Shown piece by piece: positions 1 to 8,368 of a stretch of DNA of 64,000 bases. Made by a program: the position numbers and the translations under genes. This DNA is from JACQFZ01 sp045810625 (GTDB lineage: Bacteria; Pseudomonadota; Gammaproteobacteria; Acidiferrobacterales; Sulfurifustaceae), in NCBI GenBank assembly GCA_045810625.1, contig JBJMVQ010000011.1, positions 3,794 to 67,793 of the forward strand. The letters run 5' to 3'. The notes below the pieces were generated by a model. That model was not told the origin of the DNA. It made no database searches and was given only the letters and a program-made list of their open reading frames with translations. Position 1 is the stretch's first letter, and each line of letters opens with the position of its first letter.

Positions 1-468
1 CGCCACAACGATCGCGAGCACGATGAATAGGCTGAAATGTACTTGTTTGGCAATCGCCTCTACCGCCTTATCGGCCGCAACGATCGAAGGCAGCGGAAAC
101 AACCAAAACACGCGCAACGGAATGTTCGACGCGGAGTTGATCACCCAGCCGGACAGCGGCATCGCGAGCATCAGCACGTAGAGAAGCGCATGGCTCGCGT
201 GCGCACCGGCCCGCTCGAACGGCGGCGTATCGGCGGGCAAAGCCGGCGTCCGGTTGACGAAACGCCAGACGACGCGCAGGACGACCAGTAACAGTATCAA
301 AATGCCGATCGACTTGTGCCAGACATAGAGATTCAGCTTGGTTGGCGACAGACGCCAGCTCACCGCCATCCAACCCAGGGCGAACTGCGTAAAAATGAGA
401 AGCGCGATCGCCCAGTGCATCAGCCGGGCAAGTGCACCCCACGAATGGTCCGTGTTCCGCAGCGCCAT
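1..468 (-). CDS. Cytochrome b561 family protein (partial, C-terminus off the left edge)
   Basis: Membrane di-heme cytochrome b561, expected to pass electrons between quinol and a periplasmic partner. The 156 visible residues contain membrane segments near residues 15-33, 50-70 and 93-110, and the start of a fourth at 144. Candidate heme histidines are H18, H51, H93 and H144. The ATG lies 8 bases after the aroG stop, with AAGGG as a possible ribosome site, so the two genes are probably co-transcribed. The family is usually about 175-185 residues, so only a short C-terminal piece is missing. The electron partner cannot be inferred from this window. Confidence 0.85.
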   Translation of the reverse strand, partial: MALRNTDHSWGALARLMHWAIALLIFTQFALGWMAVSWRLSPTKLNLYVWHKSIGILILLLVVLRVVWRFVNRTPALPADTPPFERAGAHASHALLYVLMLAMPLSGWVINSASNIPLRVFWLFPLPSIVAADKAVEAIAKQVHFSLFIVLAIVVA

Positions 469-476
469 GCGAACCC

Positions 477-1565
477 TTAGGCGGCGCGGCCGGCGCGCAC
501 GCGCAGCACGTCCTTCAACTTCGCGCGCAGCCCGCGGATCAACTTCTCCGTAGTCGGCCAGTCGATGCAGGCGTCGGTTACCGACACGCCGTGCTTCAAT
601 TGCTTCAGGTCCTTCGGGATCGGCTGATTGCCCCAATGCAGATTGCTTTCGAGCATCAACCCAACGATGGATTGATTGCCTTCGATGATCTGATGCGCGC
701 AGTCCTCCGCCACCAGCGGTTGCAACGCGGGATCTTTGTTGGAATTCCCGTGCGAGCAGTCGATGACGATGTTCGGCACGAGTCCATTGCGCGCCAGCTC
801 CTGCTCGCAGATCGTGACGCTCACCGAATCGTAATTCGGCCGGCTGCCGCCGCCGCGGAGAACGATGTGCGCGTCGGCGTTGCCACGGGTGCGGAACACC
901 GCGCACTGCCCGTCCTGGTTGATGCCGAGAAAATGATGCGGCTGCGACACCGACTTGAGCGCGTTGATCGCGACGGTCAGGCTGCCGTCGGTGGCGTTCT
1001 TGAAGCCAACCGGCATCGACAGCCCGCTCGCCATCTCGCGATGCGTCTGCGACTCGGTGGTTCGGGCGCCGATAGCCGACCAGGTGACGAGATCGGAAAG
1101 ATATTGCGGCGTGATCGGATCGAGCGCCTCTGTCGCCGCGGGCAGGCCCTCCTCGGCGAGATGCAGCAACAACTCGCGGGCGAGGAAGAGTCCCTTCTCG
1201 ATATGAAAAGAATCGTCCATGAATGGATCGTTGATGAGGCCCTTCCAGCCGACGGTCGTGCGCGGCTTTTCGAAATACACGCGCATGATCAACACCAGCG
1301 TATCCGCCACTTCGCCTGCGAGGGTCCGCAGGCGCCCGGCGTATTCTTTCGCGGCCGCGATATCATGAATGGAGCACGGGCCGACGACCACGAACAGCCG
1401 CGAATCGCGGCGCGCCAGAATACGGCGCACGATATCGCGGCCGCTCAGTACCGTGCGCTCGGCCACGGGCGAAAGCGGCAGCGCCGCCTTCACCTGCTCC
1501 GGCGTCGGCAGCAGCTCCTGCGAGACCACGTTGACATTGCTGATGCGATTCAAGCGCACCTCCAT
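477..1565 (-). CDS. aroG: 3-deoxy-7-phosphoheptulonate synthase (class I DAHP synthase)
   Basis: Condenses phosphoenolpyruvate with erythrose 4-phosphate, the first committed step of aromatic amino acid synthesis in the cytoplasm. The 362 residues match the AroF/G/H class I family over their whole length. Visible motifs include VVGPCSIHD, EKPRTTVGWKGLINDP, GARTTESQ, FKNATDG and DCSHGNS, covering the substrate- and metal-binding residues. The ATG at 1565 is the first possible start after an in-frame stop. Which amino acid feeds back on it cannot be told. It lies directly upstream of the cytochrome b561 gene. Confidence 0.95.
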   Translation of the reverse strand: MEVRLNRISNVNVVSQELLPTPEQVKAALPLSPVAERTVLSGRDIVRRILARRDSRLFVVVGPCSIHDIAAAKEYAGRLRTLAGEVADTLVLIMRVYFEKPRTTVGWKGLINDPFMDDSFHIEKGLFLARELLLHLAEEGLPAATEALDPITPQYLSDLVTWSAIGARTTESQTHREMASGLSMPVGFKNATDGSLTVAINALKSVSQPHHFLGINQDGQCAVFRTRGNADAHIVLRGGGSRPNYDSVSVTICEQELARNGLVPNIVIDCSHGNSNKDPALQPLVAEDCAHQIIEGNQSIVGLMLESNLHWGNQPIPKDLKQLKHGVSVTDACIDWPTTEKLIRGLRAKLKDVLRVRAGRAA

Positions 1566-1761
1566 CTGCTTGTGCTTCGGCGGCGTTCGGATCCAACCCC
1601 GCGCGCGCTTCGGAAGCCGCGTGCCGTCGCGCTATCGGATTCTTACTGTCCCCCGCCCCGCCTCGAAGCCGCAAGAACGACAACGACACGTTTGCAAGAC
1701 CGCGATTCTTCGCGCGGTATTCCTCGCGGGGCACGCTGCACCCTCGAAGTAAACAGGGGGA

Positions 1762-1767
1762 ATTATA
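1762..1767 (-). promoter_or_regulatory. Possible -10 element for aroG
   Basis: A perfect TATAAT on the minus strand, preceded by GG. The hexamer 17 bases upstream is a poor -35 match. It would give aroG a leader of nearly 200 nt. Confidence 0.3.
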
Positions 1768-1778
1768 CCGCGCGCTGC

Positions 1779-1808
1779 TTGAGCTGACTCGACCGTTTTC
1801 TGTATTGT
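1779..1808 (+). promoter_or_regulatory. Possible sigma-70 promoter for the CnoX-like gene
   Basis: TTGAGC at 1779-1784 and TATTGT at 1803-1808 are 18 bases apart. Transcription would start almost at the ATG at 1819, leaving little or no leader, and no Shine-Dalgarno sequence is visible before that ATG. Either the mRNA is nearly leaderless or another promoter is used. Confidence 0.3.
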
Positions 1809-1818
1809 TACGCTGCGC

Positions 1819-2685
1819 ATGGCAAATCCCCCCTATATTTTCGACGTCGGGGCCGACAGCTTCGCCAACTTGGTCCTCAAGACCTCGGTGAACAACCCGG
1901 TGGTCGTGATTTACTGGTCGCCGAAGGTGAGCGCCAGCCTGATGCTCGTGCCGCGCTTGATCCGGCTGGCGACTCAGTGCAACGGGCGCTTCGCCGCTGC
2001 TCTTCTCAACGTGGACGCGAACGAGCCGTTTACACGCGAGCACGGAATCGAGCACGTGCCGACCATCGCGCTGTACCGCGACGGCCAGCTGGTCGATACG
2101 CTGATCGACGACGACTCGGAACCCGGCCTCCGCGCTTTCATCGGCAAACATATCGCGCTGCGTGGCGCCAACCGACTGTATGCCGAAGCCGTCAAAGCTT
2201 ACGGCGTTGGAGACAATGCACGCGGCCTGCAACTCGCGACCGAAGCGGCTTTGATGGAGCCGGACAATGTGCGCACGCCGATCGACGTCGTCAAGCTTCT
2301 TGTCCTCGCCGGCCGATTCGAACAGGCTGAAGATTTGCTGCGTGCGATGCCCGACGCCGTGCGCGACGACCCGGAAATCCGGAATTTAACCGCACACCTC
2401 ACGTTTATCCGCATCTCGATGGATGCACCGCCCGTGGGTAAGCTCGAAAGCACGGTCACGCTGGATCCCACCAACCTCGACGCGCGTTATCAGCTCGCCG
2501 CGACCAAAGTCGTACAGAACGACTTCGAAGGCGCCATGCAGCACTTGCTGGAGATCGCGCGTCGCAACCCCTCCTTCCGCGACAACGCCGGACGCAACGG
2601 CCTGCTCGCCTTATTTCACATGCTCGGGGAAGATGACGACCGCGTCCGGCGCTATCGTCCGCTGCTCCTCGAATCCATGAACTGA
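1819..2685 (+). CDS. CnoX/YbbN-like thioredoxin-fold and TPR protein lacking both active-site cysteines
   Basis: 288 residues with a thioredoxin fold (about 1-115) followed by TPR-like helical repeats (about 120-285), the layout of the co-chaperone CnoX (YbbN). In E. coli, CnoX protects unfolding proteins and hands them to GroEL or DnaK after oxidative stress. Here the active-site loop reads WSPKVSAS at residues 33-40, with serine where thioredoxins or CnoX have cysteine. The cis-proline motif VPT is kept, so the fold is probably intact. It should be redox-inactive at this site and may act as a constitutive holdase. The gene stands alone, divergent from aroG. Confidence 0.85.
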   Translation: MANPPYIFDVGADSFANLVLKTSVNNPVVVIYWSPKVSASLMLVPRLIRLATQCNGRFAAALLNVDANEPFTREHGIEHVPTIALYRDGQLVDTLIDDDSEPGLRAFIGKHIALRGANRLYAEAVKAYGVGDNARGLQLATEAALMEPDNVRTPIDVVKLLVLAGRFEQAEDLLRAMPDAVRDDPEIRNLTAHLTFIRISMDAPPVGKLESTVTLDPTNLDARYQLAATKVVQNDFEGAMQHLLEIARRNPSFRDNAGRNGLLALFHMLGEDDDRVRRYRPLLLESMN

Positions 2686-2824
2686 AGCCGCCGCGCGCGA
2701 CACCCTTTCGCGCGGCCGTCGTAACATCACGAATCGCTTGTGAAACCACTCCATGGCGTCGCGTGCTAAACGTCATTTTGCGGCGTGATATATATAGTGA
2801 GACAAAGCAAATCCGAGGAATCGC

Positions 2825-3493
2825 ATGAAACGCTCCCGTTTGTCCATTTTTGTCATCGCGCTAACCGCTATGAGCATCGCCGCCTGCGCCACGAACGGCG
2901 CACCCATGACCGATACCCAACGCGGTGCCATCATCGGCGCGGCGACCGGAGCGGTCGTCGGCGGAATCGCGGCGAAAAACAAGAAGAAAGGCATATTGAT
3001 CGGCGCCGTGGGCGGCGGCCTGGCCGGGACCGCGGTCGGCGCCTACATGGACAAACAGAAACAGGATCTCGAAAGAGTGCTCGGACCGGAACGTAACAGC
3101 GGCGCGATCCAGGTAGAGAAGCTCGCGGGCGATATCCTGCGTGTCACGATGACGGATCAGACGGCGTTCGAGTTCGACTCGGCGCAGATCAAGCCCGGCT
3201 TCAACAGCACCATGGACAAGATCTCTGACGTGGTAAGCCGCTACGGGAAGACCCATCTCACGATCGTCGGGCACACCGACAACGTCGGCACGGACAAGTA
3301 CAACCAGAGTCTGTCCGAACGACGCGCCCATGCCGTATCGCAGTATTTCGGCAGCCATGGCGTAATTCCCGAGCGCCTTGCGGCGGAAGGACGCGGCGAG
3401 AAAGCGCCTCGCGCCAGCAACACGACGGCCGAAGGCCGGCGGCTGAATCGGCGGGTCGAAATTTATATCGAGCCTATCGTCGCGGAATCCTAG
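2825..3493 (+). CDS. OmpA-family lipoprotein with glycine-zipper segment
   Basis: 222-residue lipoprotein. It has a signal peptide with lipobox ending at C21, a glycine-zipper region (about 34-74, many GxxxG steps), and a C-terminal OmpA peptidoglycan-binding domain (about 110-217). Domain motifs include TDNVGTDKYN, LSERRA and NRRVEI. It resembles YiaD-type proteins, anchored in the outer membrane and gripping the cell wall by the conserved Asp and Arg. GAGGAA precedes the ATG at a good distance. It is monocistronic and convergent with the next gene. Confidence 0.9.
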   Translation: MKRSRLSIFVIALTAMSIAACATNGAPMTDTQRGAIIGAATGAVVGGIAAKNKKKGILIGAVGGGLAGTAVGAYMDKQKQDLERVLGPERNSGAIQVEKLAGDILRVTMTDQTAFEFDSAQIKPGFNSTMDKISDVVSRYGKTHLTIVGHTDNVGTDKYNQSLSERRAHAVSQYFGSHGVIPERLAAEGRGEKAPRASNTTAEGRRLNRRVEIYIEPIVAES

Positions 3494-3537
3494 AGCGCCA
3501 ACGCGGCGTCGTTGCCGCTCGCGTCTCGGCTTAATCG

Positions 3538-3569
3538 ATGGGCGCCCCGAGCACATCGGATGCGCCCAT
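3538..3569. terminator. Hairpin between convergent genes, possible terminator
   Basis: ATGGGCGC pairs with GCGCCCAT, with an extra inner CCGA/TCGG pairing. It lies between the ends of the OmpA-like and CPBP genes. There is no T-run on either side, so intrinsic termination is uncertain. Confidence 0.35.
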
Positions 3570-3603
3570 TCGTTGTCACCGACGCACGAACGGACGCTAC
3601 TGC

Positions 3604-4272
3604 TCAGCCCGTCAGGAATTTCGGGGCGATGAGCAGGCCGATAAAGTTCTGAATGAAATGCATCGTCATGGGCGCGACGAGGCTGCCTCGCCACAAATAG
3701 ACCAGCGCAAACGCCAGGCCAATGACACCGACGGCGACGACACCGAGCAAGCCTTCGTACGCGTGCCCTAGCGCGAACAACGCGGATGACGCCAAAACCG
3801 CGGCGAGGCGGCTGCCGGTTGCCTGCGTGAAACGAAGGAACAAGTAGCCTCGGAACACCGTCTCTTCAGATACGGCGACGACCACCAGCAGTGCAAGCGC
3901 GAGCGCGTAATCCGCGCCCGAGCGCGGCAAAAGAAAAGACGGCGGCGGTGTCGGCTCCGGCAACCCCGCGAAATGCAGAAGCGATTGGACGATTGCGATG
4001 CCGAAGAACAACGGAACAAACAGCGCCGCACCAATCAACGCCTCCCGCAGTATGCCACGGCGTCGCCATCCCACCGCGGGAAGTCCATCGCCATTGCGCC
4101 AAACGAGGTACAGCGCAAGCGCGGTGAGGGTGATGTTATGCAGCACGATGGCGACCGCGACGACCGGAAAACCGAGGCGATCGGCAGGGCCTCCCAACGT
4201 AAGGAAGCCCATGGACGGAATGAGCACCAACAGGAAGACGATACTCTCGATAACGTAAACGCGTCGGGTCAT
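3604..4272 (-). CDS. CPBP-family intramembrane metalloprotease (Abi/Rce1-like)
   Basis: 222-residue multi-pass membrane protein with about six hydrophobic segments. The CPBP signature is present: SEETVFRG with the glutamate pair at 136-137 and R141, a histidine at H170, and APMTMHFIQN with H205 and N209. These are the metal and catalytic residues of the Rce1-type glutamate protease family. Bacterial members process peptides or membrane proteins, and some confer bacteriocin self-immunity. The substrate here is unknown. It is convergent with the OmpA-like gene and lies 67 bases downstream of the cNMP-binding-like protein on the same strand. Confidence 0.85.
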   Translation of the reverse strand: MTRRVYVIESIVFLLVLIPSMGFLTLGGPADRLGFPVVAVAIVLHNITLTALALYLVWRNGDGLPAVGWRRRGILREALIGAALFVPLFFGIAIVQSLLHFAGLPEPTPPPSFLLPRSGADYALALALLVVVAVSEETVFRGYLFLRFTQATGSRLAAVLASSALFALGHAYEGLLGVVAVGVIGLAFALVYLWRGSLVAPMTMHFIQNFIGLLIAPKFLTG

Positions 4273-4339
4273 TGGAAGACAGAAGGATGAACACGCGTCA
4301 TTGTGCGCGGCCGACGCACGATTGACCAGCAGACGGGCG

Positions 4340-5536
4340 TCAGCGCTTCAGCGCGATTGCTGAATGGTTTCCCGGCGGCAGCCGCGGGTGTACGGCGTCG
4401 AGCAGCGCGTCGTGCACCCACAGAAAGCTCACCGGCGTAACCGAGGCGACAGTGTATTTACGCGGCTTCAAGAACGAGATCGGGCTCGCCGACTGGGTGC
4501 TACCTGCGCTCACCAGGAGTGAGCCGCCGTCGGGGGCGGCAAGCGAGAGCGTCCCTTCGAGTAGGAACATATTCCAGGCGTCTTTCGCGCCGATGGCGAG
4601 CAACGTCACGCCGGCCGGCGCAGTATGAACGAGGGCCTTCGCTGCGAGTAACACGAGCGGTTCGTTTTCCAAGTCACGAAACCGGAGAAAACGACGCAGC
4701 AGCGCCGGATCGACCGGCCGATGCGGCCGCTCCAACCACTTTTCCACCTGCGCGACGCGCTCCATCTGCTGCGCGAGCTCGGCCGCCGCCAAACGCTCGG
4801 GCCACGTCTCGTGACGCTCGTGTCGCCTGTCGACGTCGAAGAACGCACCTCCGCTTTCTTCGCTCGCGCTCACCGGCAACTCGGCGAGCGTAAACCCGGT
4901 GGCGCGCCGCAAGTCTTTGCGGATCAAATCGTGCCGCGTGCGGCGAACCAATTCCGCCACTTCCGGCATGTTGCGCCGCCCGCTGGGCAACACCGACATC
5001 AGATTCAGCACTTCGGCGACGCGTACCTCGTTCTGTTTCGCACCCGTGCAAACCGCCCACGGATATTGGCCAAGCCGAGTGCCTCGATCGAAGAGCAGAG
5101 GACAATACACGACCTCGTCGGGTACAGCGTCGTCGCGATAGTCGATCAAAAGCTCGACGCCCCGATAAACGCTCTTTTCGCGGTTCTTCTTTTGAAACGC
5201 GGTAAGGTCGCGACTTGGCGGTCCGCCGACCGGATAGATATGGCGGACTACCCCGTCATCGAGCAGCAGTGTCGCACTATTCCACGGACGCGGTTCGGGC
5301 GCGGAGTACAGCAGACCCACGAGCGCGGCGCTGCCTTGCGGATCGCGCAAGTACGACGCGAGCAGCTCGCGCAGTTGCGGGGCAAGCGCCTCGCTCAGCT
5401 GACGATCGAGAATCCATTCTCCCCTTTCGCCGAAGACGCCAAGCTGTGCGTTGTCGGTGACGACGTAGAGCCCGCGCGCACTCGGCATCGCTCCGCTTGA
5501 CGGCGTTACATTGTCTCTGGGCAACTCGACGCTCAT
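4340..5536 (-). CDS. Unknown protein with C-terminal cyclic-nucleotide-binding-like domain
   Basis: 398 residues. I do not recognise the N-terminal two-thirds, which is soluble and mixed alpha/beta. The last 130 residues resemble a cyclic-nucleotide-binding (CRP-like) beta-roll, with spaced glycines and a closing helix. The phosphate-cassette arginine is not obvious, so ligand binding is doubtful. There is no DNA-binding helix-turn-helix. The start chosen (residues MSVELP) has AAAGGAG 7 bases upstream; an earlier in-frame ATG lacks this. It may be a sensor or scaffold. Confidence 0.55.
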   Translation of the reverse strand: MSVELPRDNVTPSSGAMPSARGLYVVTDNAQLGVFGERGEWILDRQLSEALAPQLRELLASYLRDPQGSAALVGLLYSAPEPRPWNSATLLLDDGVVRHIYPVGGPPSRDLTAFQKKNREKSVYRGVELLIDYRDDAVPDEVVYCPLLFDRGTRLGQYPWAVCTGAKQNEVRVAEVLNLMSVLPSGRRNMPEVAELVRRTRHDLIRKDLRRATGFTLAELPVSASEESGGAFFDVDRRHERHETWPERLAAAELAQQMERVAQVEKWLERPHRPVDPALLRRFLRFRDLENEPLVLLAAKALVHTAPAGVTLLAIGAKDAWNMFLLEGTLSLAAPDGGSLLVSAGSTQSASPISFLKPRKYTVASVTPVSFLWVHDALLDAVHPRLPPGNHSAIALKR

Positions 5537-5616
5537 CCGTACTCCTTTTTCGGAGAAGCGTTTGCAAGGCCCGTACCAGCTGCGGTTGGGCGCCGCGCAA
5601 GCCAATGAGTGCGCCC

Positions 5617-5644
5617 AAAAAAACGCCCGGTAATAACCGGGCGT
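5617..5644 (-). terminator. Rho-independent terminator of the peroxiredoxin gene
   Basis: Perfect 9-bp stem (ACGCCCGGT/ACCGGGCGT) with a 4-base loop. On the minus strand it is followed by a run of seven T. It lies 25 bases after the peroxiredoxin stop, so it should separate that gene from the next one. Confidence 0.9.
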
Positions 5645-5669
5645 CGACTTTCTGGCGCAACCGAGACGA

Positions 5670-6329
5670 TTACTGCGGAGGCGGCACCACCCTCAGGTAT
5701 GGCTTGAGCGTCTTCCAACCGCCCGGGAACTTCTGCCGCGCCTGTTCATCAGCCACCGATGTCGGAATGATCACGTCTTGGCCCTGCTTCCAATCGGCGG
5801 GGGTCGCCACGTTGTGTTTGGCGTTCAACTGCAGCGCGTCGATCGAGCGCAAGACTTCCTGAAAGTTGCGCCCGACGCTCATCGGATAGGTCAACACGAG
5901 TTTCACGCGCTTGTCCGGGCCAATGATGAAGACGGAACGCACCGTGGCGTTGTCGGTCGCGGTACGCCCCTGCGCATTGCCGCTGGCGTTCGGATGGATC
6001 ATGCCGTAGAGCTTCGACACCTTCAGGTCGGTGTCGCCGATCAGCGGATAGTTGGGCGACGCACCGGTGGCATCGCCAATGTCCTTGGCCCAGCGTTTGT
6101 GATCGTCGACGGAATCGACGCTCAGACCGACGACTTTGACCTTGCGCTTATCGAACTCCGGTTTGAGCTTGGCGACGGCGCCCAGCTCGGTCGTGCAGAC
6201 GGGCGTGAAATCTTTCGGATGTGAAAACAACACCGCCCAACCGTCGCCGATCCATTCATGGAAACGTATCCGACCTTCCGTAGTGTCGGCCTCGAAGTCG
6301 GGCGCTATATCACCAAGTTGTATTGCCAT
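5670..6329 (-). CDS. 1-Cys peroxiredoxin (Prx6 type)
   Basis: Cytoplasmic peroxidase of 219 residues that reduces hydrogen peroxide and alkyl hydroperoxides. The peroxidatic cysteine is C45 in FTPVCTTE. The long C-terminal extension with IGPDKRVKL and YPMSVGRNF is typical of the Prx6/AhpC-TSA 1-Cys subfamily. No resolving cysteine is visible, so an external thiol would be needed. The start chosen has AGGAGG six bases upstream; an earlier in-frame ATG does not. The gene is monocistronic with a strong terminator downstream. Confidence 0.93.
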   Translation of the reverse strand: MAIQLGDIAPDFEADTTEGRIRFHEWIGDGWAVLFSHPKDFTPVCTTELGAVAKLKPEFDKRKVKVVGLSVDSVDDHKRWAKDIGDATGASPNYPLIGDTDLKVSKLYGMIHPNASGNAQGRTATDNATVRSVFIIGPDKRVKLVLTYPMSVGRNFQEVLRSIDALQLNAKHNVATPADWKQGQDVIIPTSVADEQARQKFPGGWKTLKPYLRVVPPPQ

Positions 6330-6469
6330 GAAATCCTCCTGACGTAGAGAGAAGGGCTTTGGGAAGCCACCCGAGAAATAGAACGCGGAAAACGCAAAAA
6401 TTTTACCACGATGCAATACGGGCGGCGGTCCGGCAAATCAACCCGCTATAGCCGGTGGATATAAGAATA

Positions 6470-6931
6470 TTACGAGCGGCCGCCGAATTCGGCGCGAAAA
6501 TCGAACGGAAGCGGCTGCGGGCTGTTGGAAACACTCATGTTCCCGATGATGGAGACGTTCACGCCGTTCGCCGTCCCGCTCGCAATGTCACGCACCCGCT
6601 GAAGCAGGGAAAACGTATTGCTGACGACGTCGACTTCCACCACCTTCTCGCCGTACGGGGGAATCGTGACCGATTGCGGGCTGGCGCCTCGCCCCAGCTC
6701 GATCTTGTTCAGTAAGACCTGGTAAGCCATTCCGTTGATCGGCAGCTCTCGCGGATTTGGATTCTCGACGCGTAGCAACATCGTGTAGCGCTGCTCGAAG
6801 AGCTGCACGTCGCGGATCCGCAAATCCGTGAGGTGCACGATGGGCGGCTGAACCGGCGCCGTGGACAACGACTGGCAACCCGCAAGTGCTGGAAGCAAAA
6901 CAGCCGCGGCGAGCGTCGCCGTGCGGCGCAA
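6470..6931 (-). CDS. LEA type 2 (LEA14-like) lipoprotein
   Basis: About 153 residues if started at the TTG at 6931, which gives a clean lipoprotein signal peptide with cysteine C19 in LPALAGC. The rest is a WHy/LEA_2 beta-sandwich, seen in ENPNPRELPINGMAYQVLLN and the following beta strands. Bacterial members are surface or periplasmic lipoproteins of unclear role, often linked to desiccation or osmotic stress. The frame stays open to ATGs at 7063 and 7135, but those would put a long charged tail before the signal peptide, so the start is the uncertain part. Confidence 0.65.
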   Translation of the reverse strand: MRRTATLAAAVLLPALAGCQSLSTAPVQPPIVHLTDLRIRDVQLFEQRYTMLLRVENPNPRELPINGMAYQVLLNKIELGRGASPQSVTIPPYGEKVVEVDVVSNTFSLLQRVRDIASGTANGVNVSIIGNMSVSNSPQPLPFDFRAEFGGRS

Positions 6932-7264
6932 CGAATATTCGACGACGGCGCGCCACGACGTGGCGAAAACGCGCCGGCGAACGTCTGCTCGTTCAACGTA
7001 ACTGCGCGTTGAAACGCCTGCAGGGATCTCGGGTACCTGCACGAGAGAGTCGAGTTTTTTCATGGCCTGGGTTTTAGTCGCAACGTAGAGCACATGCTGC
7101 ACGCATACAATCGGTGAAACAACGCGCTTTCCCACGGGCCGTCTGTGGATTCGTTGTCAGGAGCCCGGCCACGTCAAAAAAGCAGACGGGTCAATCCGTG
7201 CGCGCGGAACCAGCGCTCAAAGCGCTACAACGTTTCAGAAGAGCCCGACAGCGCTTCCGCTACC

Positions 7265-7768
7265 CTACTCACCCGCCGCCGCAACAACCTGTCGAAAAAG
7301 ACTCGATTCGCGCCGGTAGAAACCTTCGGTATGAAATGAGTGCGCGAGATCGAGCAGCGCATAGTCGAAATGATGGCAAAGCTCATGCAGCAGCGTGCGC
7401 AGAAACGTGCGGAACGCGACGACGCGCCGGCGTTGCGCCGTGCGCATCCACAGCACGATTATCGGCGGCCCGTTGTCCGGTCGCGGGTGGTAAAAGCCGT
7501 GCAGCTCGCCGCGATCGTCATGCGGCCGCACGGCGAGCACCACGACGCTCACGCCCGGTACACGCAAGCGGTGCGTCAATGCGTCGGCGACCTGCTGGCA
7601 CAGCGCCTGCACGCGCGGCTGATTATCCTGTGCCAGCGCGTCAGCCAACGCTCCCGTCAGCAACTGGACCGGAGCCGGATCGGGCACGCGGATCGCGGCG
7701 ATCTCATCACTGCGGCGATATACCGCTTTCTGCTGCTGCGTCAGTCGCCGATAGTACGCGTAGACCAT
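7265..7768 (-). CDS. Small putative zinc metalloprotease (HExxH, SprT-like)
   Basis: 167 residues without signal peptide or membrane segment. It has a clear HELCHH at 128-133 and a downstream SFHTEGFYRR that could supply the third zinc ligand. This arrangement resembles SprT-like and WLM-type domains. Its ATG lies inside the end of the PAP2 gene (28-base overlap), indicating translational coupling. The substrate is unknown. Confidence is high for the gene and moderate for protease function. Confidence 0.7.
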   Translation of the reverse strand: MVYAYYRRLTQQQKAVYRRSDEIAAIRVPDPAPVQLLTGALADALAQDNQPRVQALCQQVADALTHRLRVPGVSVVVLAVRPHDDRGELHGFYHPRPDNGPPIIVLWMRTAQRRRVVAFRTFLRTLLHELCHHFDYALLDLAHSFHTEGFYRRESSLFRQVVAAAGE

Positions 7769-8367
7769 AATGTCGGAAGGTTCCGGAACCCCCACTGCGA
7801 CGGCACGACGACGACCGCCGCCAACAGGTAGCCGGCGAGAACGTCGGCGGGGAAGTGCGCGCCGAGGTTCACGCGAGAGACCCCGACCCATAGCATGAAC
7901 ATCGCCAACATAACACGCGCTGCGGCGTTCGACACGGGCCAGAAACAAAGCGCCAACGTCGCCGCGAACAGCGCATGGCCGCTCGGCAGGCTATGCCGAT
8001 AGCGCGCCTCGCCGACGACATGCAGGGCATCGGGGGCGAGCACCTGCGGCGGACGAGGAAAATCGAGCGCGTCCTTGAGCCAGGAGACGGCGAGCCCGTC
8101 GAGCACGTAGGCGACAGCGAAGACGGTGAGCGCGGCGAACCACGCCTGCATTACCGTGTGCGCCTCGTCCCCACGCGCCCGATAGGCGCGCTCGTAGCGC
8201 CACCAGGCAATACCGAGCGCCGCGACGAGATACAGCGGAAAGAGCGCGTGATCGCCAAGGTCGGTGCCGAATTGCATAAAGGCGTCGACGAAACCGCCGC
8301 GCACGTCGTTCAGCATGTGGAACAGCCGTACGTTCCATCCACCCCAGTCGTAGAAAATTGCCTTCAC
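7741..8367 (-). CDS. PAP2-family membrane phosphatase
   Basis: 208-residue membrane protein of the PAP2 (type 2 phosphatidic acid phosphatase) superfamily. All three motifs are present: K98-x6-RP, PSGH at 128-131, and SR at 164-165 with H171 and D175. Such enzymes dephosphorylate lipid phosphates such as undecaprenyl pyrophosphate or phosphatidate at the outer face of the inner membrane. It begins one base after the DUF4337 stop and overlaps the HExxH gene, forming a three-gene operon. The exact lipid substrate cannot be decided. Confidence 0.88.
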   Translation of the reverse strand: MKAIFYDWGGWNVRLFHMLNDVRGGFVDAFMQFGTDLGDHALFPLYLVAALGIAWWRYERAYRARGDEAHTVMQAWFAALTVFAVAYVLDGLAVSWLKDALDFPRPPQVLAPDALHVVGEARYRHSLPSGHALFAATLALCFWPVSNAAARVMLAMFMLWVGVSRVNLGAHFPADVLAGYLLAAVVVVPSQWGFRNLPTLWSTRTIGD

Positions 8368-8368
8368 G

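Larger units (their letters stand above)
1566..1818. other. Divergent intergenic region between aroG and the CnoX-like gene
   Basis: No gene is supported here. It contains a consensus TATAAT on the minus strand, about 200 bases before aroG, and a plausible plus-strand promoter close to the downstream gene. If the minus hexamer is used, aroG has a long untranslated leader. I see no leader peptide rich in aromatic residues and no clear attenuator. Confidence 0.4.

Noticed and set aside
432..1787. 451-codon open frame on the plus strand
   Set aside because: Antisense to aroG, which is complete and conserved; the translation is low-complexity and basic.
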